This document shows positions 49,530 through 60,800 of a DNA stretch of 64,000 nt, piece by piece; within the stretch, counting starts at the first letter, position 1; each line of letters begins with the position of its first letter. The notes under the pieces are model-generated. The model was not told the origin of the DNA. It searched no databases and worked only from the letters and a program-made list of their open reading frames with translations. A program made the translations under genes and the position numbers. The stretch is from Dromaius novaehollandiae (Eukaryota; Chordata; Aves; Casuariiformes; Dromaiidae). The stretch is from the NCBI RefSeq assembly GCF_036370855.1, contig NC_088098.1, positions 41,233,981-41,297,980 of the forward strand, given 5' to 3'.

Positions 49530-50640
49530 ATTGCATGATAAGGTAGCCATCCTGCTCAGCTATTTAATGTAGTTGAAAATCACAATCTGGACAGGGAGCA
49601 AAAACATTTAAAGACTGAGTGAAGGCTAATGATGCTTTGTGGTAGATGTGCTGACTACACAGATCAGTGATTTACACGTGGGAGTAATTTTGCTCCTCAG
49701 CGATGTCCTAATAACTGCTGTGAAATAGTTATATAAGTTGCAGCTGGTTGATCAGGATATTATTTTCTTCTGGATGGATTATTGACATACTAAGGCTTTA
49801 ATAGGAGGCCTGTGCCACATAATGGAGTGCCCTGCAGAGGCTGCTGAGTGTTTTTCAATTGTGAAGCATTCCAGCTTAGCAAACTATGCTGAACAGTTAC
49901 AGGTCAGTAGAGTCATCTTGGAGTCATCACTGGTAGTTCTTTAAAATCAGTTGTGCAATGGCAGCCAAAAACAGTCAACATGATGTTGGGCATCATCAGG
50001 AAGGGTACTGAGAACAAAAAAGGAAGCATCTTTTTGTCACTGTGGAACCTTGGGTGTTCCCACGTGTTGAGTATCATTTACCATTTTGGTCACCGCATCT
50101 CCATGACAACACAGGGGAGGTAGAAGATGCATAGAAAAAAAGGAGCTAAAATGTTTTGGAGTAGCTGCCTTTTAAGGAGAAAATAAAAAGGCTAAAACTC
50201 TTTGAATTTATTCCCTCCCCCCTCGCCCCCCCCAAACTTCCTCTCTTTAAATTAAGAGTTTACAAAGTCTTGAAGGCAGCGGTAAGATGTGTGTAGAGCT
50301 GCTCTTCACCAAACCAAGCAATACAAAGAACTAAGAGTCACTCACTGAAGCTAATAAGGAAGCAGGTTAAAAGCAAGTTGGTTACTATAGGAAGTTTTGG
50401 ACCCAAATACTATCAGCAAGTTCAAAATAGGGACAATAGGCCCATAAACAGATACTAAAGGGATAGGCATATGCCTTTAACACATGATTGTAAATACCAG
50501 GGTAGTATGATACGAAGGGACTGCAAAAAATGACCAGGTTCATGGGTTCTCCCTAAACAGCAGGTACTTTTGGTACTCTCCAAGATGGGCTAGATGGCCT
50601 ACTGGCTTGACTGGATAGAGCATGTCTTACAGTCTTAGTC
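49530..50640 (+). mobile_element. Ancient CR1-like LINE remnant, sense orientation
   Basis: The stretch follows the 3' half of a sauropsid CR1 in order. At 49.96-50.0 kb is AATGGCAGCCAAAAACAG (after the RT core). At 50.08-50.1 kb is a GGTCACCGCATCTCCATGA segment. At 50.13-50.2 kb is GGAGCTAAAATG, then AAAAGGCTAAAACTC. At 50.58-50.61 kb is GATGGGCTAGATGGCCTACT, like the GGGCTAGATGGACC end of these families. It is full of stops and indels. Family assignment is from memory and the edges are approximate. Confidence 0.6.
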
Positions 50641-50704
50641 CAGCTGCGAAGCTAGAAGTCAACCCTGTGGAACATTGTGATATCATTCTGCCTTAAATAT
50701 TCTT

Positions 50705-50890
50705 GTTACTATATGCTATTTTGTAGTTTGGCTATGGCCTTTAAAAGAAGATGATAAGAGATCTTACGGGGATTTCTGTACTGAATTCCTTGGCTGTCTT
50801 AGGGTTAGGGTTACTAACGCTAAATATGTGATACACATAAAATGCAGGTAACAAAATTCTGTTACTATATGCTATTTTGTAGTTTGGCTA
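50705..50890. repeat. Spaced 30-bp direct repeat enclosing a (TTAGGG)2 motif
   Basis: An identical 30-bp block starting GTTACTATATGC and ending TTTGGCTA occurs at 50705-50734 and 50861-50890. Similarity extends weakly on the right of each copy (GATTTCT about 40 bp on). Between them, TTAGGGTTAGGGTTA lies at 50799-50813. Confidence 0.85.
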
Positions 50891-51321
50891 CAGCTTTTGA
50901 AGGCAGATGGTCTTCACTCAAACAAGGATTTCTTTCCATAAGAAAACACAAGTATCTTAGCACAGAGAAGCTGTGGCACATTCATGAAGTGTATGTCCAT
51001 TACTTGTAGGTACAATGAAAGCATAGACATTAGTTTTTGGTACAGTTACCCAGCTGCAGCCACAATGTTATAAATGCATGCAAAAGGAGCAGGAGGGGAA
51101 TTAATTAGCAAGAATACAAACCCGGCAGGAAAGATACTACAATAGGATGGAGGAGAGGAGAATTCATTTCCTGGGACCTTGTATAGTTTTCCCACTGACA
51201 TCTCATGTTTCTGCTCCAGTTCCCCCCATCTGTAACATAAGGACACCTTTTTCTAGTTTGGGCCTTTTTTTAAGGAAGGGAGAACAGGATAGCATCTAGA
51301 ACTTATTTTAGTATCTGACTT

Positions 51322-51348
51322 AAAAAACAAACAAACAAACAAACAAAC
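51322..51348. repeat. (CAAA)n simple repeat
   Basis: About five CAAA units after an A-run, in the intergenic spacer. Confidence 0.9.
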
Positions 51349-52389
51349 CCCAAGTCGCCAGAGATTAGTAGTGGCAATATAGGCACCAGCCTTTCTGAGG
51401 GGTTAGTTGCTCATATTAGTATTGACAAGAAATCATTATCAGAATTTTTTGTGAAGAGCTTGAGTAGTTAGCAGTCTTAACTTCTCTTGGCTTTCTGAGG
51501 AAGCCTGAGCATGTTAGATGACCTTTATTTTATTGTTTTCGGTTTAGGTAGAGATCATTCAAGATCAAAACTGAAATAAGAGAGAGGGGCAGAGTGGTCA
51601 TATGTGCTCTGCTAATGTGCAAGATTCCAGAAATGCCAAACAGCTTATTCATCACCACTCAGAAAATGCAGACCAAGAAAGCGCTCTTAAAGCAGCAATG
51701 CAGTATGGAAATACAGTTGTTTCATGGGCACTGTTTTTGTTTTTCTGAGGAGCCTTTTTTGAGGAATTGTGATTGCAGAATGGTTTGTTTACAGCTTTAG
51801 ATTTGTGCCGAGTTGGGGAAAGGGAGGGGAAATTACTGCCAAAGCTAGTGGGGAAAGGACTAGTGATTCTTGTGCACAGTTCTGTTCGCTACCCAACAAC
51901 CTGGTTATACACTCGAGGAAGAGCAAGCATATTTAACAAGAGATAGGAGAGCACTGATTTTTAAATTTTGTCTTTTAGAAAAAGCATGTGAGTAGATTTT
52001 TGAAAGTTGGCTGGGAGAGGTTAGTGTAATAATTAGTCCCTGTGTGCAAAAGAATCAGAACTAACTGGACGACATTTAGCATACTCATAATTTCTAGATG
52101 TTGAGAGTAGAGCTTCAGCTTATGTGAGGAAGAGAGGGATGTACTCAGAGCTTTTGTAATTTGGATGCTAGCCTTTGTCACAGTAATATTTTTAAAATAT
52201 ATTTTTTAATTCTTCTGAGCTGTTTTCTTCCACTGGGGAAATAATTTGGGGGTTCTGTACTCCAGGGGCAGTATACCTACCACTTTATTCCCAGGACTTT
52301 GCTCATTCCTGTCCCCAACACACCTCATTTCCCTTTGCCCCCGAATGTGAGTGAGGGCTGTGCCAATGCAGGCTGAAAAAGAAAGCCTT

Positions 52390-52411
52390 AAAAAAAAAAA
52401 AAAAAAAAAAA
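52390..52411. repeat. A22 homopolymer
   Basis: Twenty-two A. It could be a retroposed tail, but no source gene was recognised upstream. Confidence 0.85.
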
Positions 52412-53450
52412 TCAAACTGGAATTTTCAAGGAGGGGGTGTATGCAAATGATACTACAACCACTGAAAATGGTGTTTGCATTGCTTTACTTCGTGACATTC
52501 TGGACTAAAGTAATCCAAAAGGGGGCTGGAGGAAGAGAAGAAAGAACACGAGCAACAATGATGTTGGTTAAGCCCGAGGAACTGTACATAAGAGAGCCCT
52601 GTCTTTATACAGTTGTGTTGTAATCAAAGGTGTCGTACCATACACATAAGCAAGTTCAGTGCTCCCTCTCGTGGCAGATTATGACCAGTAAATTCATCGT
52701 AACTCATACCTGTTAGTGGCAAAATGTGCTTATGCTTAGCTCTGAGAAGTATCCGGCATCCAAACTATTTTAATGCTACTATGTACCAAGCTAAATAGAC
52801 TTATAAACACAAATAGCACTGAATTCTTTTTTATTGACATTGGGGGAGAAAAATCTTTCACCATCTGATTGACTGAAATTTGCCAAATGAAAATAGACAA
52901 AACAAATGTTTATGTACGTGCAAACATTGCTGATCAAACTGCTAAAAGAAATAACTAAAAGACAGGTCTTGAGCTAAGATCAAGCAGCAGAAAAATAGCA
53001 AATAGGTAAATGACTAATAAATAGGTCTTACTTTGAAACTTCCCATTTAAACAAAGAATAAACAACAATAACACCACCAAATAAAGCCACAGCAGGTAAT
53101 AGTTGCTCTTCTAAACTTTTATACACTATATATTAATCACTCTGTCTTTCAGTTATTTCCTCTGATAAAACTGACTTCTGTGAAGTCTCAGCAAGGCCAT
53201 CTTGGCTAAAAGCATAACGTTAGACAGGAGCCTGTCTAATGCCCTGTTATAATGAAGAAATGGTGGGGTTTAGCTTCTCTTTTCTTTCATTTTCTGTGTT
53301 GAATATATTTGGAAACTCGAGAATTTGATTTTATGCAAACATTAGATTTTTATTTTCCAATGCTGGCTGGTGACTGAAGATCCTGGAACAAAAAGGTGGC
53401 TCTTGGTAAAGCAAGAATCTTCTTGGTCCGCAAGAAACATAGAAGAAAGT

Positions 53451-53477
53451 TTTTGTTTTTGTTTTTGTTTTTTTTTT
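53451..53477. repeat. (TTTTTG)n plus T-run
   Basis: About three TTTTTG units followed by T10. Confidence 0.85.
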
Positions 53478-56400
53478 GTATAAATCATGTTTTATTAAAT
53501 TACTTTGTTTTTTTTGTAAACAGTTCTTCTGGGTTTTGCTTGCTTTTTTTTCTAAGAGGTGAGCCATCATGGTGATTCTCTATAGATATCTGACATTTCT
53601 ATTTTGTCTTTAGAGGTCCATTTTGGCTCCAGTTCCAGGTTATTTCATTCTATTTTAGATCATCAGAGGCAGGTGTTCAGCTTGAAATATTGACAGATTT
53701 TTTTTTTTTTTTTTCAGTAAGAACATGTTGAAGCTTCTAACTCTGCTAAACATATTCATTTGACTGTTACAATCCAAAAACTGTAAAAATGGTGGAATGG
53801 AAAGATACAAACAGTATTATTGACACTGTTTTGTCAAATGTTTGCACTGAGACCCCATGTACCATAGATTTTATTTTTAAAAAATCATATTTATATCCAT
53901 TTACATAAGACTTACACATTTTAAAAGAAATACATACACAGTAAATACGTAAATGTCTAGTATTTTACAATAAAACAGATGGAATGATGTAAAAATGAGT
54001 GGCTTCATTTGATAAAAGCTTTGGATGTGCACTACTGCCAAATTTCTGATGACAGAAATGCTGAGAGGAAAGGGGGAGGTTGTTTTGTTTTTCTTTTTTA
54101 AAATAATTTAGGATTTTTTATTCTTGCTTTAAACTAATTAATATGTGAAAAGAACATCATAGCACTTTGTCTGATAAACCTTTTGTGTTCTCTTCCCTAT
54201 TACCCTGTTCTTGAAGAGAGTTTTAATGCTCTTTTTCCTAAGTAGTGGTAGTGCACTTCAGGTAAAGTAGAAGAAAGAGATGACATCTAAAGGAAAAAAA
54301 TAAACAAACATTAATTAGCAAGATTCTTTGATTCTCATTTTGTCTAGGATGCAGGGACACCAACAGCAGTGTTACAGCACTGAATAAGCTGTTGCTTGTT
54401 TTAGTAAAACCTTAGTATCTGAGGGAGACATTCATTTGCTGTTTTAGATCTGTCACATAACTCTATTAATAATACATTTTAATCTTCTACTAATATGTAC
54501 TGATTCCTGTCCTAGAAACAAACTCCTACATATGGTCATTTTACAGCTATTTCTTGATGTTTTGATTCAGCATTGGGGCTTCTGGTTTCCTGCATCTGTA
54601 GACCTTTGCCTGTTTGTTCAGCCCTGTGCCACATATTTTAGTTGTATAGACCCTACTGACAACTCTGTGATTCTCCTTCTTCACTGCAGCTTGACAGCAT
54701 ATACCTTTATGACCCTGGTGATTTCTTTGCTATGGACCAGCTGTTTCCAGATCATCATTCACATTGTTTTGGAAGTCGTCTTCTCCATTTGTCTTTACAA
54801 ATCCTCTTTGGAAGCCTTCACTGATAAAGGACATATTTGCGTTTACTAAATTCCCTTTGACATTTCATTGGTAGAAAATCGAAGCTGTGTATATTCCAGT
54901 GCTCCCTCCCCATGGCAGTGAAGCGCTCCTGACTGCGCCTTCTGACTTGGCCATGACATGTATTTCATGAGTCGCAGGTGTAGGGAACGTTTAAACAGGA
55001 GCACTGCCAAATCGGCAGTAAGTTACATCCTTCCACTGGCTGGGTAACTGCCTCCAGATGCTGAGCTGGACAGCATAGAGCCACCACAGCAGAAGGCTGA
55101 TCGATCTCATATGCACTATGATTAACAACTTCTCTGCAAGATTAAATGGCCAGACAGCAGCAGCCTTAAACAATGCTAAACATTAGATCTTGAGAACATG
55201 TTCAGACTGAGCTGGGCCGTTGATAAAACTGTTCGGAGGATGCCACTTCATGTTTTCTGTCCACTCATCATGGTGGTTTCAACAAATGATTAAAAAAATA
55301 CCTGTAATGGAACTTGAAAGCATGTGAATTGAATCCATGTGCAACCCATTCGCAGCTCTCCTTTCAGTCCACTCTTCCTATGCATATTCCCTTTTATTAG
55401 TCTCAAAAATTCTCTTCTTCTGCTGTTGTGTGGCAACAAGCTCATCCAGCTAGCCCGTCTGCTGCTTAGACTCAGTCCCATGTAAATGTAGTCACCAGAG
55501 TACCACAGCTGTTGGTTTACTCTAGGCAAGGTTACAAGTCTGGGCCTCCCTCTGACATGGAAGATTTCAGGAGGTTGTAATCAATAACCTTCCCTTTAGT
55601 CCAAGTAGCAGGCAGTTCCTTTCCATGATGAAACTGCTACTCAGGAAATGAGGGCAGGTTATGGATCACAACATGCCTCCTGAAAGTTTCTAGGTCAGAG
55701 GGAGGCCCAGAAATGCTTACATTTTATATAATTTCTTTGCTTTCTGGATAGCTAAGCTACCTGACATTTTGAAATTGCACTTAAACATAACGAATATACT
55801 AACGTTCTAGTTCATACCATCTCACTGCCTTTGCAGTTTAAAGCTCTGTAACAACGTCAAATTTAGATCTGAAATGCAATTTGAAAGCATACAACTTCAA
55901 CCTAGTCAAGATTGTTTGCATTGGTGCCACAAACTGTTTGAAATAAGTTAACTTGTATAGCTTTGTATAAGCATCTTTTTGCTCAAAATACATAGTTCCT
56001 ATATATATAGGGCCAACAATTTTTTTTGCATTTCTATATATAGTTCACTAGTTTTTAGACAATTACTGAATACAGCAGGAATATACAGCTTGGCTAATCA
56101 TAACTAGTTTTTATTAACATACTAATTTTCAATTTCTGCCCTTGTTGCACTCTTTAAACCTATTGGAAAAAATATTACCTTCTACGCCTGGCCTATTAAC
56201 ATTTGGGTACCTTAGATTGCTTGCCATTTGAACTTGCTTTCTTAGTCTTAATTTATTGCTTCCAACATTGCAATGCTAAAGGAGACAGGATAATGCTGAA
56301 GGATAAAAGGAGTGGTGTCTCTGCTACAGCGTTCTGCGCCCACTGAATGCAGTGAACGTACTCTGATTGACTTTACGGCATAACACTGAGCCCCAGTTTA

Positions 56401-56487
56401 TACATAAACTATAGTAATGTTTGTACGTGTGGGTATGTGCTCCATTATAATTTTTGCAGGACCATTTGTGCAACTTCATCTATTTTT

Positions 56488-56499
56488 GGGGGGGGGGGG
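56488..56499. repeat. G12 homopolymer
   Basis: Twelve G on the + strand next to the candidate PPFIA2 poly(A) signal. Prone to length errors. Confidence 0.85.
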
Positions 56500-56702
56500 A
56501 AATCATCTCCTGTATTTATTTTTTCAGTAGCATTAAAAGCTGCTCTTTCTACTACGTTAGTATTTTATATTCATGCAGTCTCCTGAACAACTATGAAGCA
56601 ATCTACATTTTCCATAGGTAAAATTTGCTGGTTCCTAAGTGCTTTTTTGAGCATGCCCAGAACCAAAATCTTGATGGTGCCAAGCATCTCCAGGCTAAAG
56701 AG

Positions 56703-56733
<31 letters not shown>
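56703..56733. repeat. A31 homopolymer
   Basis: Thirty-one uninterrupted A on the + strand. No retroposon body was recognised upstream. Confidence 0.9.
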
Positions 56734-56735
<2 letters not shown>

Positions 56736-57288
56736 CTGCTGGCTAGAAACGGCAGCAATTCCTTTCCTGCAGATCCTGGCATCTCTTGCCTAGAATATCT
56801 AACAGCCAAAGAAGCATTTAGATGTTTGATGCCTGGTGAGGTTTTGTTGCTATCCACACTTTATCTATCTCTCTCCCTGGTACTTCTCTGGGAAAAACAA
56901 TACATGGAAAAGAAAACTATGTTCCTAAGAAGATAATAGCATGAAATGGTGCCATATTGATGAAAGCGCTCATCATGTTAGTATTTTTTTTAAGACTCAT
57001 GATTTAGTAGCAAATAATATTTTTTACAGAGCTCTGTTTGGAAGGATAACTGTGCGATTCATAGCCATATTTAAGTGGCAAGATACTTATGCAGTAAGAA
57101 CTCTGGTATCAGCTTTGATCCAGGGTTGCATCCATCACCTTTCTTTGCTGCTGGTCATTTCTGAATGATTTGAGCAAAATGCAAGCATCTCTGTAATAGA
57201 TAACTTTAGAAGATTTTCTCTATAGGGAAAGTTTTGTCCTACCTTATTCAGCTACCTAATGTCCTAAGTTGAGTCATACCTCTCATTG

Positions 57289-57310
57289 AAATAAAAATAA
57301 AAATAAAAAT
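57289..57310. repeat. (AAATA)n simple repeat
   Basis: About four units of AAATA. The AATAAA words it contains are on the strand opposite PPFIA2. Confidence 0.85.
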
Positions 57311-57792
57311 CTAGGACAACACTTGTGCTTTACTAGGGGGGTGTTTTGTTTGTTTTTCTCTCCAGCTCACAATAGAACTATTTCAAGCTCTCAGAGTAAA
57401 TTCTGTCTCTGTGCCTATTGCTCTCTCCTGAGTTCTAGCTTTAAGCTGAGAACATACAAAATACATTAGGCTTGGTGAGCCGTCATCTGAAGAGAGTGCT
57501 CTGAAAACAGTTGTCTCATCTTCTGAGGGTATGACTGTGGTTTGTCAGCAGAGAGACCCTGATATGTGAGATGAGGAAAAGAAGAACTTTGCGTCTCCTG
57601 CACTGAGCTCAAGACTTGCCTCGATCAAATGGGCCCCCTGGTGAGTCTAAGTTAGGTCCTCTGCTCCATGGTGGCTCTCACTTGAGTAGTGCCAAGGAAC
57701 ATTGGGTGTAGCATACAATTACATAGACCTTTCATGATGGCCCCTTATGAATACTCACAACAATTCAGTGCTGGCTTCTTTGCTAGGCCTTG

Positions 57793-57851
57793 TCAGCATG
57801 AGTATGTGCGAACTGTTGAGCTGTCTAACCTCTGCAGTCGTGATGAAGCAA
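57793..57851 (-). CDS. PPFIA2: PPFIA2 terminal coding exon, PDZ ligand
   Basis: 59 coding nt after AATTTGCAG on the minus strand. Two bases complete Val, then [18 protein letters not shown] and TGA. The C-terminal VRTYSC is the GRIP-binding tail known in liprin-alpha. Human has LDNSTV as I recall, so Asn to Ser is the only change noticed here. Confidence 0.95.
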
Positions 57852-60800
57852 CTGCAAATTGCAAACAAACAAACCAAAACCTCTTTAGAATCAGGAAGAA
57901 AATCAATCAATCAATTTCCCACTGGAAGGACGGCTACTGAGTTACATTGCGGCTCTTGATGACATGATGGGGGCATGGGCTAGTTCTCAACTCGTTCGGA
58001 GCTGCTTCATGTCTGGTGTGCTGTTGAGTCTGTCTGCCCCAAGTGAGTTAAACAGTTTAAAACATACTTTTGCCTTTATTTTCTTGTAAGCCCTAACATA
58101 TACCTATCATGCTGCTTAAGCAATAGAACGTTCTTATCACTGAAAGACAGGAAGCCAAATCCTGGATGAAGATGTTGGTCTTCAGAGCTATCTACCTTTA
58201 AGTCTACTGAGTTCAGTACCCAGCTCAACAATAAACTGTCTAGAAGACCTCAGACAAATCCTTAAATATTCCCTGTGCCTCTGTAAAACAGGAATAGTAT
58301 CTTTTACTTCATGGTATGGCTAGAAGATAAAAATCAATATTTGTAAGGTTCTTAGCTTAGCAATGCAAGCCATGGAAATGCCTAGGGAACTAGTATCTTC
58401 ATTTGTAAATGGAATTTGCCTTCGAATGGATCCTTCTTGTCTTATGACTTTGTCATTGCCAAAAATTGCAAGATTAAAAGCAAAGCGTGCACATGAGCAG
58501 TGAAGTCAATGGAATACAGTGATGCAGTCAGTGCAACTATAAAGTGATAGTTTTAAAAGGTGAGAGACCGCAATGGAATTTAGGCAGCTATATTGTCATA
58601 CCAGGTTTTTTAAAGAGTTACAAAATGTAATAACTACCAACAGTTTATTAATTTTCTTTAAAATAGATGAGAATTCTATGAGGAGTTAAATGCTCTCAGA
58701 AGGAAATGAACAGTTGGCAGTACTTGAAATGGGCCAATTTGTGTACCAGTACTTCTCAGAACTTCAAATCGATATACTGACATGATTTTATTGTCCATAT
58801 ACCTGAAGGAATAGCTGCAGTGGGATTTGCCCCTTCTCTTGCTACAATTTTCCGTTGTACTTTTTTTTTATTATGATCTGCTTGTTACTTGTTCAACCAT
58901 TGCCAAGTTAGTATGTCTTTTCAGAGGTAAAAGATTTCAAGGAAAAATTAAGATCGGTATTCAGTAACTGAAATAAGCATTAGTAACAACGAGATATGTA
59001 GTGCACTTAGCAAATGCTCAAACTGTTAGCAGCTTCAGTTATTTGATGGTTAAAGTTAAGCTGGTTAGTTTGAAGGTCAAACAGGAAAATAAAGATGATT
59101 GATAGACCGTTTTCTAAGTTCATCCTCTAAAATAAACTCCACCTACTACAGAGGTTTATGAGCTGAAAAATTTGCTCAGATGTTATCTGCAAGCTTACAT
59201 GAAAGCCAGTAAATTAATCAATTCCTCTCTTTCTGAATGGTTCCTTTGCACCCAGGAGGATGCAAAGGCTAGTTTTGTTTTTTTAAATGAACACTGACAT
59301 TCTGAATTAAACCTGAAAAAAATTATAGTATGCCAGGTCAGTGCGTCTCCCTTCCCCAGTTCAAGTTTCCCAGACTTCATTCATGCTTATACTAGTTAAA
59401 TGAACTCAGCCGTTCTGTTGCAAGAAAGACATGCACTAAAAGTCAATTTAGCATGCTAGAATAAGCCTCTTGCTTTCCAACAGTAAGTGCAGAAATCGCT
59501 GCATACCATCCGTTGTCATTTTCCGTGACTGCCCTGATGTTGTAGTTAATCTGAATCCAGCTGGCAGCGTTTCTGAGGAGCCGGGCATCATGCTGATTCC
59601 GTGCACCTCGCGCGGAGGAAACTGTCGTCGCCAGGAGGGGCCGCGTCTGAAGTTCTTGTCATCGCTCTGTCAATGCACAGGTTTGTATTTGATAAGGCAA
59701 AATGAAATCTGTGATTAATTATTTGGCTGCCTGCTGCCTCTCCTGCTACCACATTTATTTCACAACAAATACCCTACTCTCTTTCATTGCATCCAATAAC
59801 TACAGTGCATTTGAGACACTCTTGCAAAAGCAAACGCTTTAGAAACATTAAATATTAGGGTGGAAAGCTTTACTTAAATCTCTTGCCTGATATAGCAGAG
59901 GTTTTTAGTGTCAGCTAAATTGGAGCTTCCTTAAAAGTCAGATCTCTTCCAAATATAATGACAGAGAGTACCTCCATTAGGAGGCTTACGTAAAGTGCCA
60001 ATAAAAATTAAGCACTCATATGCATGCACAGAATTTATCGGAATCCCACAGTTTGGGCAAGTTCTTAAAAGTTTTACTCCTCACATGCAGAAATCCAAGA
60101 CTTAAATATTTTTTCACTGGACTCTTACCTTAAGATGAACATTTTCTATAGATGGATTTGAGATTCCCCATCCTGGATAATTGCCCCAAATCATACTCTA
60201 TTACATCTTGATTATCTTTAAAGAAAAGAACAAACACACACTTTTCTTTTTTTTTCTTTTTTCTTTTTTTCTTTCTTTTAAAGGAAGGGTGTAACTGTCC
60301 TAAAGAATAGGCTACAGAGGCATTCCCCCACTTGCGCTGGCCAGTGCAGCTTCCACTCCTTTCTGTATGTGTCCTCTACGAGAAATGTTCATTTAAGGTG
60401 AGAATCCAGTGCAAAAAATTTAGTATCCATTATGAATATGTAGCCATAAGAAAGTTATGTTAAAAACCTTGATTTTGGCATTTCCTAATTTTTACAGCTG
60501 TAACTGACTCTAACAATGTGTGAATTAACATATCTTCATTCATTGCATTATATTTCATAAATATTTTACTGTGATCTTGTATAAATATCTTAAACAAAAT
60601 TAATTACTTCCTCAAGTCGTCTTTCAGTTCCTAGTGCCAAAAGGTTGTTGTATTCTCTCTCAAGGATCTGCCGTGCCTAGAGATACCAAAGGAAACAATT
60701 AAAATGATTGAGGGTGAATAAAAAATAATAATGGGTACAGATTAATGAGAAGTAGCATGAACAAACTTGCCTGGGTGTTTTGTGTTGGAATCTGTAACAA

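Larger units (their letters stand above)
48750..56500. other. Tail-to-tail spacer between ACSS3 and PPFIA2
   Basis: No exon recognised. Contents: an old CR1 copy at about 49.5-50.64 kb, a spaced 30-bp direct repeat with a short telomere-like motif at 50.7-50.9 kb, CAAA and poly-A tracts, and an AT-rich stretch at 53-54.3 kb. TTTATT at 53491-53496 (AATAAA on the minus strand) and similar hexamers could serve distal PPFIA2 poly(A) sites. A 105-codon frame at 54532-54849 has no recognised similarity. Confidence 0.7.
56500..57792 (-). other. PPFIA2: Candidate PPFIA2 3' UTR
   Basis: Noncoding sequence downstream of the PPFIA2 stop. The first AATAAA I find on the minus strand is at 56515-56520, about 1.27 kb after the stop. 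A + strand A31 run at 56703-56733 would be a U31 tract in this transcript. Brain 3' UTRs are often longer, so later hexamers near 56.1, 53.9 or 53.5 kb may also be used. The end is not proven. Confidence 0.4.

Noticed and set aside
53220..53239. Perfect 9-bp inverted repeat (TTAGACAGG, 2-bp spacer)
   Set aside because: A single short palindrome is expected by chance in 64 kb and no T-run or gene end goes with it.
54532..54849. 105-codon hydrophobic + strand frame
   Set aside because: Hydrophobicity follows from T-rich codons; no known membrane family recognised.
59470..59718. 82-codon + strand frame
   Set aside because: It is the antisense shadow of the PPFIA2 tail exon at 59507-59666.
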